Of a DNA stretch of 64,000 nucleotides, positions 17,822 through 28,000 are shown one piece after another. The position numbers and the translations under genes are program-made. Below the pieces are notes generated by a model. That model did no database searches and was not told the DNA's origin. It saw nothing but the letters and a program-made list of their open reading frames with translations. The DNA is from Dysgonomonas sp. ZJ279. Its GTDB lineage: Bacteria; Bacteroidota; Bacteroidia; Bacteroidales; Dysgonomonadaceae. Position 1 is the stretch's first letter. Each line of letters starts with the position of its first letter. The stretch lies in the NCBI RefSeq assembly GCF_011039205.1, contig NZ_JAAKEL010000006.1, forward strand, positions 62,001 through 126,000, written 5' to 3'.

Positions 17822-19933
17822 CTATTTACTGATTCTATATACTCTAACATCCTGAGGGGGAACGGAGTATTGAAGGGTATTATTATTTATAGAAACAGGA
17901 GATGAAGTCCATAGCTCTTTTACTTTCATCTTATTATTATGCTTCAAATTAACTCTGTCCAGATTTAAGCTTCTCTGCATATCTGCTGTTTTGTCAAAGT
18001 TAAAGATAGCTATATACACATATTCTTTTGTATCAAGTGTATATAATGTTTCAGCTTTTCCGGCACCGGCCGCCATATAACCTTCTATTGGGTAGAATGA
18101 TTTCCCTATACGTGCTATATCGTTTATATCAGCGTTAGTAGCAACCGATTTTGCCCTCTCTCTTGCGACACCATCTGACGGCACTTTTCCTTTTGTACTG
18201 AAATTGTCGCCTAACATATATAAACCTGTAATCACAGCAGATGTTATACGTGCCCTGTTCGCCCCTTCTTTATAGTCTTCTGCTTCCTGTGGTTTATAAA
18301 GTAATATGTGATCGGAATCGTTGAACGGATAAACACGGTCGAGCCACCATCCGAACGAAAGGCTGTTGAGCATATAGCCTGTTGTGCCCCATTCGCCTTC
18401 GGTCATAGCACCCCATGCATCGCAACTGATCCTTTTTGACGAGCCGTATTGAGAAGGGAATGTCGGAGCTATGGACAATGCCATAAACATATCCTCACCA
18501 CACAGATCGGAAAGGTATTTCATCCCCTCATTGTAGGCCTGTACACCCGTTGTAACATCGGGGTTGTAGAATGAATCCGCTTCAAGCGTTCCGTTATTTA
18601 TAAAATCGAGTTTTACATAGGTATATCCTAACTTTTTAAATTTGTTGATGTAATAATCCATACGCTGTTTTGTAGCGGGATGAGTAGGATCTACCCCCAG
18701 TGATTCCACTTTACGGGGTTTTCCGTTAGCATATAAGTAAATATCTTTATACTTGTAGGCTCCATTAGTACCTTCAACCTCTGCCTCCGCATTGCCGTGC
18801 CAGTCGGAGAAGGGACACCAATAAATCCCTGCCTTTTGCCCGTTGGCTTTACAGTGTTCTACAAAAAGGCCTAATTGTTCTTCTGTGAAATTATCCCAGA
18901 ATGAATCCAAACCAATATATGTCGTATTATCATTTTCGAAACTATGTGGTTGTAATTCTTTTTTTATGAAATCGGATACATCTATCGCTCCTTCATAATT
19001 TACTTTCTCGGCTAATGCAGCCCAGCTGTTCCAACCAAACGGAGTACCACTATTCCACTTGCGAGGTGCGGCAATCAGCGCATTCGCATCGCCAAACTCT
19101 TCCAAACCTTTGCGCCAGTCGCTAAAGATTCCGAATAGTATCTTAGGTGATTTGAGGCTTTTACCTTTTATGCTACCATGTTCTTTCGATGGTCTGTCGG
19201 GTTTCTCGCTGATATCTCTTGTCAGTTCGTGTACCACTCCACCAAAACATTCTAGTTTAGTAATATATTTATTGTCTTCGCCTTTATAGCGGACACCTGT
19301 TTTCCATGTGTCGTGTTCTACTGATCCTACGATCAAACCTTTGCGTTCTTTTCCATTAAAAATGGCTGTAACTTCGAATGATATGTCCTCACCTGTCAGA
19401 GGTGACGACAAGTAGTGTACAAAATTGTCGTTATCGAACGGAACACGTAGCATACGGTTGCTATCTTCCGCCGGAAGAAATGAATTTTTAGTTGTGGTAT
19501 ATATCGGAGCTATATAATTACTCGAAATAGCTGTTGCCGATTTCAAAAAAACTTCCGTCAAAAAATAATCTCTGCCCGAATAGAAATAATAAACTTGCTC
19601 TATATCTGGTTTTCCTTCCAGACCTGTATAGCTGATAGTGTACTTCTTGCCAGACCCAAAGACATCGGAAACAGATTCTTGCTTGATGGCTACATTATTA
19701 TAATCGGTGCTTTGTATATAATCATCCTGATTTTTAGCTTTTGCATATACTCCCGCCAATACGGTTTCTCCATTATAGATATAGTCTATCATTTTGCTTG
19801 CATCGTTGTAAACTATTTTCCATTTACCGTAACTGATCTCTTTACCATTAGCTACAGGAGCGGCCCATGCCGAAAGGCACAGGCAACTCATGTAAGTAAA
19901 TATGATCAGATGTTTAAATCTGTTTTTCATCAT
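17822..19933 (-). CDS. Clan GH-D glycosidase, alpha-galactosidase-like (GH27/GH36-related)
   Basis: A 703-residue secreted enzyme with a signal peptide ending near AWAA. The first 290 residues form a beta-domain. The TIM barrel then starts with FGWNSWAAL, followed by IGLDSFWDNF and GIYWCPFSDW, and has a probable nucleophile Asp in YVKLDFI, the pattern of clan GH-D (melibiase) enzymes. The acid/base is probably in ISCDAWG but is less certain. It is not a standard GH36: it lacks the SSGGGR loop. It is probably an alpha-galactosidase, though beta-L-arabinopyranosidase or isomaltodextranase-type activity in the same clan is possible. It is the first enzyme gene after susD, 28 bases downstream. 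Confidence 0.82.
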   Translation of the reverse strand: MMKNRFKHLIIFTYMSCLCLSAWAAPVANGKEISYGKWKIVYNDASKMIDYIYNGETVLAGVYAKAKNQDDYIQSTDYNNVAIKQESVSDVFGSGKKYTISYTGLEGKPDIEQVYYFYSGRDYFLTEVFLKSATAISSNYIAPIYTTTKNSFLPAEDSNRMLRVPFDNDNFVHYLSSPLTGEDISFEVTAIFNGKERKGLIVGSVEHDTWKTGVRYKGEDNKYITKLECFGGVVHELTRDISEKPDRPSKEHGSIKGKSLKSPKILFGIFSDWRKGLEEFGDANALIAAPRKWNSGTPFGWNSWAALAEKVNYEGAIDVSDFIKKELQPHSFENDNTTYIGLDSFWDNFTEEQLGLFVEHCKANGQKAGIYWCPFSDWHGNAEAEVEGTNGAYKYKDIYLYANGKPRKVESLGVDPTHPATKQRMDYYINKFKKLGYTYVKLDFINNGTLEADSFYNPDVTTGVQAYNEGMKYLSDLCGEDMFMALSIAPTFPSQYGSSKRISCDAWGAMTEGEWGTTGYMLNSLSFGWWLDRVYPFNDSDHILLYKPQEAEDYKEGANRARITSAVITGLYMLGDNFSTKGKVPSDGVARERAKSVATNADINDIARIGKSFYPIEGYMAAGAGKAETLYTLDTKEYVYIAIFNFDKTADMQRSLNLDRVNLKHNNKMKVKELWTSSPVSINNNTLQYSVPPQDVRVYRISK

Positions 19934-19961
19934 TGGTTCTTTTTATTTTTATTGAAGACGA

Positions 19962-21533
19962 TTATTTTGTGTATCCGGGGTTTTGATGCTCAGGACCTAT
20001 ATCGTCATTATTTTTAATTTCAGTATCAGGTATAGGGTAACGCATATTGTATTCTTGAATAGTCCCTTCTTGTTTTGCCCAACGGTTACGTTCTTTCACC
20101 AAATTTACAAATGTTCCGGTACGAATCAAATCCATACGACGCCAGCCTTCGAAACAAAGTTCGCGAAAACGCTCATCCATAATTTTCTCACGGAATTGTG
20201 CCTGCGACATACTCCCCCATCTCTTGTCGGCAGGAAGAGAACCGCCCCATGCACGGGTACGTATTCTATTATTTACAAGCGATATGGCATCCGCTGTATT
20301 CCCCAATTCATTTAAACATTCGGCTTGTAACAGAAGAATATCTGCTAAGCGAATAACTGCGAAATTTTTGCCTGAGTTCCACATATTTCCTATTGTTCCA
20401 TTATCCTGATCGGTACGAGGGTCTTCAAATTTCTTTATATGAGGTTCAAGTTCATCGGTAGTGCCGGTCCATTCCGTTTTCGATAAATCCGGGGTTACTC
20501 CATGATACGTAAAATCGTAACGGATACTGGCTTCTTTTCTAAGATCGCCATCTTCCCAAATACCACCTTGCGCTACAGTGCGGTAAGCAAATGGGGTAGG
20601 CACAAGAAAGTCGTATCCTGAAAAATGACACCTTTGTGAAAACCAAGCATCTACGGCTCTCGATCCGCAATCGAATTGCCAGTAATTACAATCGGGCCAG
20701 ATATTGTTAAATTGCAATTCGAATATAGATTCTACAGAATTAGGTTTATCATAAGCATAAAGGTCTTCAAAATTAGCTACCAAATCGTAACGACCTATCA
20801 TTTTGTCAAAGCACTCTTTTGCTAAAGAGAAATCACGAAGACCTGTTTCAACGGGAGCATACATATATGCTTTACCTAGCATCGCCAATGCTGCGCCTGA
20901 TGTAGCACGCTTAGGGTCATCCCATTTGTCGGGAAGATTGTTAGATGCTATTTTAAAATCGTTGATAATAAATGCCCATACATCTTTCAATGGCTGGCGT
21001 GCAAGACCAAGTTCTTTTTCCCGGTTTTTATCTTTAATAGGAATCTCACCCCAATACATACTTAATTCCAACATCAGCATACCTCGGATAAAACTCGCTT
21101 CACCTAATAGTTGAGTCGCTTTCTCGGACTTATCTCCTAATTGCTCAAGACCATAAACAGCCAATGCTGCCGAACTTGCAGCCGGCCATCGGTTTTCCCA
21201 AATTGCAGCCACCTGAGTAGATGTAGCATCCAACAATCCGTTGTATTTATCCATTCCGGCCTGTGAACCCGAAGATATTAATTGAAAATTACCTTGCTGG
21301 CTCTCGTCTAAACCTAAATTGACCATCAGTCCATTACGTCCTTCTTTGCACCCACGGTATTTGGTATATAAGCCCTGTATGAGTAATTCTATGTTTTCGA
21401 GACTTGAAACAACTTCTTCTTCCGACAAACTGCTTTTGGACTCTTGGTCCAAGAAGTCTGAACAGGAGGTCGTATTTATTGCAAAAGCAAATACTAATGC
21501 ATATATTATAAATTTGAATTTTATACTTCTCAT
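19962..21533 (-). CDS. SusD/RagB-family glycan-binding lipoprotein
   Basis: A 523-residue outer-membrane lipoprotein that forms the lid over its SusC partner and binds the glycan at the cell surface. The ATG at 21533 is chosen because it gives a lipoprotein signal peptide with lipobox NTTSCSD near residue 22; a longer frame upstream would run into the susC gene. The N-terminal SusD-like domain with TPR helices is followed by the RagB/SusD C-terminal region, with RLADILLLQAECLNELG, FRELCFEGWRRMDLIRTG and a final YPIPDTEIKNN that are hallmarks of the family. It follows susC by 38 bases. Confidence 0.95.
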   Translation of the reverse strand: MRSIKFKFIIYALVFAFAINTTSCSDFLDQESKSSLSEEEVVSSLENIELLIQGLYTKYRGCKEGRNGLMVNLGLDESQQGNFQLISSGSQAGMDKYNGLLDATSTQVAAIWENRWPAASSAALAVYGLEQLGDKSEKATQLLGEASFIRGMLMLELSMYWGEIPIKDKNREKELGLARQPLKDVWAFIINDFKIASNNLPDKWDDPKRATSGAALAMLGKAYMYAPVETGLRDFSLAKECFDKMIGRYDLVANFEDLYAYDKPNSVESIFELQFNNIWPDCNYWQFDCGSRAVDAWFSQRCHFSGYDFLVPTPFAYRTVAQGGIWEDGDLRKEASIRYDFTYHGVTPDLSKTEWTGTTDELEPHIKKFEDPRTDQDNGTIGNMWNSGKNFAVIRLADILLLQAECLNELGNTADAISLVNNRIRTRAWGGSLPADKRWGSMSQAQFREKIMDERFRELCFEGWRRMDLIRTGTFVNLVKERNRWAKQEGTIQEYNMRYPIPDTEIKNNDDIGPEHQNPGYTK

Positions 21534-21571
21534 TGTTAATCGTATTAAATAATTAAATAATTCTGAATAGC

Positions 21572-24500
21572 TTAGAAACTTACATTGAGACCAAATACAT
21601 ACATTTTTGTAGGAGGATACCAATCACCTGTTTCAGGGTCATAACCGTTATAATTAGTTATACAGAATAGATTCGAACCTGTTGTGTATACGCGCAGATT
21701 ACTTAATTTCAATTTGCTCACTATATTAGCAGGCAGAGTATATGCTAAAGTTAAGGCCGACATTCTCAAGAAAGATGCCTTCTGAACACTAAAATCCATC
21801 TGGCTTGCATTATAATGGTTATAATCAAAACCAGTCAATACGCGAGGGAATTTAGCATCTTTATTCTCAGGACTCCATCTGTCGAGTAAATCAAGAGAAG
21901 CTGCACTGCTGCCAACACTGGTAATTAAAGATTCGTAATAAGGACTTAGTTTTCTAGCACCCTGAGAATAGTTAAAAACAGCATTCAAGGCAATGCCTTT
22001 CCACTCGAAGTCAGTAGCAAAACCGCCATAAAATTTCGGGTCGGTAGAGCCTATTACCACACGGTCATTTTGATCTATCGAATTGTCTCCATTCGTATCC
22101 ACCGGATATAAATCTCCTGCACCTACGTTGTAGCCATTGAAATTTATCTTACTTAATCCATCTAAGTCGACAGCCTGAGCAATGCCACCTGTCTGCCAGA
22201 CATAGATCGTATTTCTGGATTCGCCTAAAAATAGGTTACCTTCTTTTTCAATATTACGATTACCATCTACTTTATAAATTACATTATTCTCACCATATAA
22301 TTGTGTGATCTTGTTCTTATCGGCAGATAGGTTAGCAGACAAATTCCATTTAAAATCTTTTGAATCGATAACACTTGCACTCACTGTGAATTCAACGCCC
22401 TTGTTTTCGATTGCTCCTATATTTACAAAAGCTTTCTTAAACCCTGATGTAACAGGCAAGGTACGCTCCATTAACAAGTCTTTATTCTTGATAAAAAATG
22501 CGTCCGCAGTAAAATGGATGCGATTCTTTAAGAATGCCAGATCGATACCAATATTTAATTGTTTTTGTTTCTCCCACGTAATATCTTCGGTTCCTCTACG
22601 GTCATTAGAAACAAAAGAAACCTGATTATTACTCACATTCGGACTATAGAGGCTACGAAATGCAAAATCATCTATATTCTGATTACCCACTATTCCATAA
22701 CCAACCCTCAATTTTAATTGATCGAGAGCTGTCTGATCTTTCATAAATGATTCTTCAGCAATATTCCATGCTCCCGAGAATGAAGGGAAAACACCCCACT
22801 GATGTCCTTCAGCAAATTTGGAAGAACCATCATATCTGGCAGTCGCAGTCAAATAATACCTATTATCATAGCTATAGTTAGCTCGTATAAGATACGACAT
22901 CAAAGTAGCAGTTGTGAAATTAGAACCGATCTCTCTTTCTGCTTTTTTATAAGAACTGCCTAAGTTGTGATAATTTATATAATCTGTTCCGAAACCCTTT
23001 CCATTCGCTTCGGTATAATCATAGTCAGTGCGGGTACTACTTGTACCTAGTATACCGTTAAATTTATGTTTTCCGATAGAAGTATCGTAAGAAACTGTAT
23101 TATCCCATTGCCACATAGTACGCGATTCACGTTTATGCTTTGCTTCTCCATCCAATGAGTAACGAATAGATTCATATATGTTTTTAGGTGTATATTTAAA
23201 TTCTTTATGTTCAGAATAATCCAAAGAGAATGAAGTTCTGATATTCAATCCCTGTATCGGGTTTATATTCACGTAATTTGCTGTAAGAATACGATTTCTG
23301 ACACGATCGTTATCAACTGTCAAAGAGCGGATAGGATTGAAATTATTCTGATCGAATATACCTTGATAGTTCAATGTTTCTATGTTTTCGTCGATAGCCA
23401 ACATCGGATTGGCATTACGTGCCCTATTCATCACTCCATCATCTACCAATTGATCTTTTGTACGTGAAAATGAAGTATTAGTACCCACCTTCAGCCAAGG
23501 CTTAATATTTTGCTCTGCATTAATACGGCCGGTATATTTACTTTGACCCGATTTTTTCATCAAACCTTTCTGATCTGAATAACCGAAACTCAAATAATAT
23601 GTTCCTTTGTCGGAACCACCGGAAAAACTTAAAGCATGATTCTGGTAAGTACCTGTACGGGTTACCTGATCGAGCCAGTCATAATTATCATTATTTTTAT
23701 ATGCTTCAAATTCATAATCGGCAAATACCCTGTTAGAACCCATCACTACATCATTGATATATTGATTTACATTTCCATTAGGATTGGTTACCGAATATCC
23801 ATTCACATAAGCATCTTTTCTTAACTCGAATAATTGTCGTGTATCCATCGTCTTGGGAACTTTGGCAAAATTCTGAACGCCAAACCATGTGTCATAATTT
23901 ACTCTACCCTCACCATTTCTTCCTCTTTTGGTAGTAATCAAAACCACGCCATTAGCTCCACGAGAACCATACAGTGCAGTAGCAGAAGCATCTTTCAATA
24001 TTTCGACAGAAGCTACATCATCCACATTCACTGCATTAAATCCCGAAGCATAATTATCCACCACCAAACCATCTACTACATAAATAGGGTCTGTTGATGT
24101 ATTTATAGTATTTATACCACGAATTTTGATAGATGCATCATCTCCCGGACGAGTACCATTTGAAATCAATACTCCGGCTACACGTCCCTGAAGTGCCTGA
24201 TTAATTGTAGTAACCGGCTTCTCGGTCAGTACAGCGGAATTTACACTACTGACTGCCCCTGTCAGATCGCTCTTTTTCATCACGGCACCGACTATAACCA
24301 CATCGTCCATCTCAAAATTATGAGGTGTAAGACTAATATTGAGTACAGGCCCCACTGCTCTTACTTCTCTGGTTTCGTAACCTAGGAATGAAACTGTCAA
24401 TGTTTGATTTTGTGAAACTGAAATAGAATATTTACCATCGACATCAGACAGTGTACCTGTGGTTGTACCTTTTACCACAACAGATGCTCCTATTATCGAT

Positions 24501-24634
24501 TCTTTTGTCTCTCCATCGGTTATAAGCCCTGTAATAGTTACATTCTGGGCAAAAGCAATGGCTCCCGACAAGCAGAACAGCATCAATATAAATGCCGCCC
24601 TCAGTTTGAAATTAATGTTCATACACTTTTTCAT
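21572..24634 (-). CDS. SusC/RagA-family TonB-dependent outer-membrane transporter
   Basis: A 1020-residue TonB-linked barrel that imports oligosaccharides with its SusD partner. A signal peptide (ends near AIAFAQ) is followed by the carboxypeptidase-regulatory-like beta-sandwich domain (about residues 32-110, ITGLITDGETKESIIGASV), the plug domain with GRVAGVLIS and DDASIKIRGI, and ALYGSRGANGVVLITTKRG, all typical. The C-terminal barrel ends VFGLNVSF with the terminal Phe expected for outer-membrane insertion. No extra N-terminal signalling domain is present, so control is expected through the neighbouring HTCS rather than an anti-sigma route. It is first in a six-gene operon. Confidence 0.96.
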   Translation of the reverse strand: MKKCMNINFKLRAAFILMLFCLSGAIAFAQNVTITGLITDGETKESIIGASVVVKGTTTGTLSDVDGKYSISVSQNQTLTVSFLGYETREVRAVGPVLNISLTPHNFEMDDVVIVGAVMKKSDLTGAVSSVNSAVLTEKPVTTINQALQGRVAGVLISNGTRPGDDASIKIRGINTINTSTDPIYVVDGLVVDNYASGFNAVNVDDVASVEILKDASATALYGSRGANGVVLITTKRGRNGEGRVNYDTWFGVQNFAKVPKTMDTRQLFELRKDAYVNGYSVTNPNGNVNQYINDVVMGSNRVFADYEFEAYKNNDNYDWLDQVTRTGTYQNHALSFSGGSDKGTYYLSFGYSDQKGLMKKSGQSKYTGRINAEQNIKPWLKVGTNTSFSRTKDQLVDDGVMNRARNANPMLAIDENIETLNYQGIFDQNNFNPIRSLTVDNDRVRNRILTANYVNINPIQGLNIRTSFSLDYSEHKEFKYTPKNIYESIRYSLDGEAKHKRESRTMWQWDNTVSYDTSIGKHKFNGILGTSSTRTDYDYTEANGKGFGTDYINYHNLGSSYKKAEREIGSNFTTATLMSYLIRANYSYDNRYYLTATARYDGSSKFAEGHQWGVFPSFSGAWNIAEESFMKDQTALDQLKLRVGYGIVGNQNIDDFAFRSLYSPNVSNNQVSFVSNDRRGTEDITWEKQKQLNIGIDLAFLKNRIHFTADAFFIKNKDLLMERTLPVTSGFKKAFVNIGAIENKGVEFTVSASVIDSKDFKWNLSANLSADKNKITQLYGENNVIYKVDGNRNIEKEGNLFLGESRNTIYVWQTGGIAQAVDLDGLSKINFNGYNVGAGDLYPVDTNGDNSIDQNDRVVIGSTDPKFYGGFATDFEWKGIALNAVFNYSQGARKLSPYYESLITSVGSSAASLDLLDRWSPENKDAKFPRVLTGFDYNHYNASQMDFSVQKASFLRMSALTLAYTLPANIVSKLKLSNLRVYTTGSNLFCITNYNGYDPETGDWYPPTKMYVFGLNVSF

Positions 24635-24810
24635 AAATTAGTCGTTTGAGGTTTATAGATTTAGGGTGTTAATACTAACCTGCTACTCAGCAACAGGTTA
24701 ATTCAATTCAAGGTTTAATGCTATTTTCAAGGGGTCTTAAAACGTATTTTTCATGGGTTTTCCATTCGTACCAGATTCTTTTACTCCAATCTTTATTATT
24801 AAATGAGACC
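24635..24810 (-). promoter_or_regulatory. Long susC leader with a hairpin
   Basis: If transcription starts about seven bases after the -7-like box at 24817-24824, the susC messenger has a leader of about 175 bases. It contains a 7-bp perfect stem (24676-24682 with 24694-24700) around an 11-base loop. No open frame of note is present. Long leaders on susC genes are known targets of post-transcriptional control in Bacteroides; a role here is inference. Confidence 0.4.
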
Positions 24811-24816
24811 AGAGCG

Positions 24817-24824
24817 TAAATTTA
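24817..24824 (-). promoter_or_regulatory. -7-like box of the susC operon
   Basis: TAAATTTA on the minus strand differs from TAnnTTTG by the last base. It lies 14 bases from the 41-bp operator, the same distance as the equivalent box in front of the MFS gene, and the bases around it (AAATCTAAwTTTAC) are shared by the two promoters. A weak box next to an operator fits an activator-dependent promoter. Confidence 0.55.
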
Positions 24825-24838
24825 GATTTTATATATCC

Positions 24839-24879
24839 ATTAAAAATGTAAGTACTTTCTGAAAACATGTAAAATTTTA
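24839..24879 (-). promoter_or_regulatory. Putative HTCS operator upstream of susC
   Basis: A 41-bp segment that is 37/41 identical to 37150-37190 upstream of the MFS operon. On the plus strand it holds two ATGTAA half-sites at 24846 and 24867, exactly 21 bp apart and in direct orientation, the arrangement bound by AraC-type domains. It lies 205-245 bases upstream of susC and 14 bases from a -7-like box. Binding by the adjacent hybrid two-component regulator is inferred, not shown. Confidence 0.7.
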
Positions 24880-25059
24880 TTATTTTTCCTATTTTACTTC
24901 AATGGCATTAAAAGGTTATGCGACAAATATAATTTTAAGATTCAGTAACAAGAATTACCATCTTTTCAAAAAATAACAAATTTGTCGCAACACTATATTT
25001 TAACTTCAAAATGCGACCTTTGTATTATTTATTACGACATGTGTGATTTATATATTATG

Positions 25060-25067
25060 TATATTTG
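25060..25067 (+). promoter_or_regulatory. -7 box for the HTCS gene
   Basis: TATATTTG matches TAnnTTTG, 31 bases before the ATG at 25099. Its presence inside the longer TTG-initiated frame supports the start at 25099. Confidence 0.55.
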
Positions 25068-25098
25068 TTACTCTACTACCTATAAAGTCGCCTTATCT

Positions 25099-28000
25099 AT
25101 GAATCGTATTTTTTTTCTATTCATTTTCTTATTTCTATTCTCTACTTGTACCCTTGCTTCTGATTATTACTTCTCGATAATCGATGGAAAGGCCGGATTA
25201 TCTCAGAACAACGTTAAATCGATCTGTCAGGACAGCTATGGATTCATGTGGTTTGGTACGCGCAACCGATTAAATCGTTATGATGGAATATCCTTTAAAG
25301 TATTCGATTGCTACGATCAGATAACCAAAAAGGGAAATAACAACATCGGTGCAATATGTGAAGATTCTGATAAGAAACTCTGGCTAGGAACAGATAAAGG
25401 TGTCTTTATATTCGATCCGATTACCGAGCGATTTAAGTCGTTCGACATAACTACTGCAAACAAAATAATCATAGACGAATGGGTTGCAGACATTAAGCAG
25501 GATCAGAATAATAATATATGGATAGTTGTACCTAATCAAGGTGTATTCAAATATGAAATGTTATCCGGAGAACTCGTGTTGTACTCTGTAGTAGAAGAAC
25601 TCAAACCGAGTGTGAGTAATCCCCAATGTATTGCAATAGAAAACAATGGCAGAGTGTGGATCGGCTCCAACGGATCAGGCGTATTCTTGTACGATAATTT
25701 GAAAGATACATTTACACAGTATTTAGGTAATGAAAATGGCAGATTGACTTTAGCCGGAAAAAACATTTATACTATCTGTCATAATAATGATAATATAATA
25801 ATCGGTATACACGAAGAGAAATTGTTGAAACTCGACAAACGAAGAAATATACTGCAAGAGGTAAATGCACCTGAAATCAACAATAAAATAATCAGGCATA
25901 TCGCAATTTTCAACGATGACGAGATATGGGTCGGAACTCAATCCGGTTTATATATTGTAAACGAAAAATTGCAGAGAGTAGACCATATAATGGAAGATCC
26001 GCTTAACAGCCATTCTCTGTCTGACAACTTCGTAGAAAAAATATATAAGGACAGGGAAGGAGGAATATGGCTGGGCACAAACTTTGCCGGTGTCAATTAC
26101 CTTCCCAACAGGAATAATAAGTTTGAAAAGTATTTTCCTGTTAGCGAGAAAGGTTCTATTAATTCGAAACGAATCCGGGAAATGAAAGAGGATAAAGACG
26201 GAAATATCTGGATTGGCACCGAAGACGCTGGCCTATCTATATTCGATCCACAGAAAAAAACATTTAACCCGATAACTAATTTATTTTACAATAGAATACT
26301 AGCTCTTTTAGTTCAGGATTCAAAAGTTTGGGTCGGTTTTTTCAAAAACGGATTAGATATAGTTAATCTCCCACAAGATAAAGTGCAGCATTATTCTCTT
26401 TCGGATATGGGGCTTAATGAAGAAAGTATATATGCATTGTGTGAAGACCGATATGGGAAAATATGGTTAGGTAATGCCTGGGGAGTTTTTGTCGCCGACA
26501 AGAATGACATGAAATTTAAGCATATGGATGCTTTTGGGTTGTGCTACACTTATGATTTAATGGAAGATTCCGAAGGTTATATCTGGGTTGCTACGATGGG
26601 CAGCGGAGTTTTTCAATATGATCAGAAACAAGGAGTTCTTATTCATCATACGGCAAAAGGCGAAAATCATCTGAGTTCCAATTCTGTAAGCGGCATTACA
26701 GAAGACCATCTGGGACAAATATGGTTTTCGACCGACAGAGGTGGAATATGTGTATATAATAAAAAAAGCAAGAGTTTTAAAAGCTACTCGATAAAAGACG
26801 GGCTGCCTGATGATGTAGCCTACAAAATTCTGGAGGATAAAAATTATGATTTATGGTTTGGTACAAATCTCGGATTAGTACGATTTAATCCTGAGACCGA
26901 GCAAGTAAAAGTTTTTACTCAAAACGAAGGTCTATTGTCTAATCAATTCAATTATAAATCCAGTTTAGTAAGCAGCTCCGGCAAATTGTATTTTGGCTGC
27001 ATGGAGGGTTTGATCGCTTTCAAACCGGAAGAATTTAAGCAAAATGAATTCATTCCACCAGTATATATAACCAAGTTATCGATATTCAACAAAGAAATAG
27101 TCCCTAATGCCGATGGATCTCCTCTGCAGAAAAGTATTATTCATACAGACCGAATAGAACTACCATTCAATCAAGCCAATATCATCCTCGATTTCGTATC
27201 GTTGAGCTATACTGCACCTCAAGCAAATATGTATGCGTATAAAATGGAAAATATAGATGCTGACTGGATATACACTAATAATAATCATAGTGCCTCTTAT
27301 GCCAAATTACCTCCCGGGAAATATATATTTAAAGTGAAAGGGACTAATAACGACGGACTATGGAGTGGCGGAGAAACATTGCTCGAGATAGAAATACTAC
27401 CCCCATGGTGGGCATCTAATATTGCATATTTTGTATATCTTGTTTTGTTTATCAGCATATGTTATTTTGGCTTAAAGATATCGCTGAAAAAATACAGAAA
27501 GAGAAGTAATGAGAAACAAAAATTATTTGAGATAGAAAAAGAAAGAGAACTCTATGAGGCAAAAGTAGACTTCTTTACCGATATAGCTCATGAAATAAGA
27601 ACTCCTGTGACGCTCATCAATGGTCCGTTAGAATCCATCATGGAAATGGATATCACAGACCCTAATATTAAGCGCAACCTAAAAATCATAGAGCAAAATA
27701 CGAACCATTTACTTCATCTCATCAATCAGCTCCTGGATTTCAGAAAAGTAGATAGTCGAAAATTTTCGTTGAACCTGAGAAGTACAGATATAAACGAACT
27801 ATTGAAAACTGTTATTTCACGGTTTCAGCAGCAATCGGTTTCTTCTAAGAAAACAATTAAAGTACATCCGTTTCCCGAGGAACACATTTCAGCTATCGCT
27901 GACAGGGATTGCTTAGACAAAGTATTAAACAATTTGCTGTCTAACGCCATAAAATATTCTGAGCATCTCATTGAGATATTCCTATCTGAAGACGAAACCT

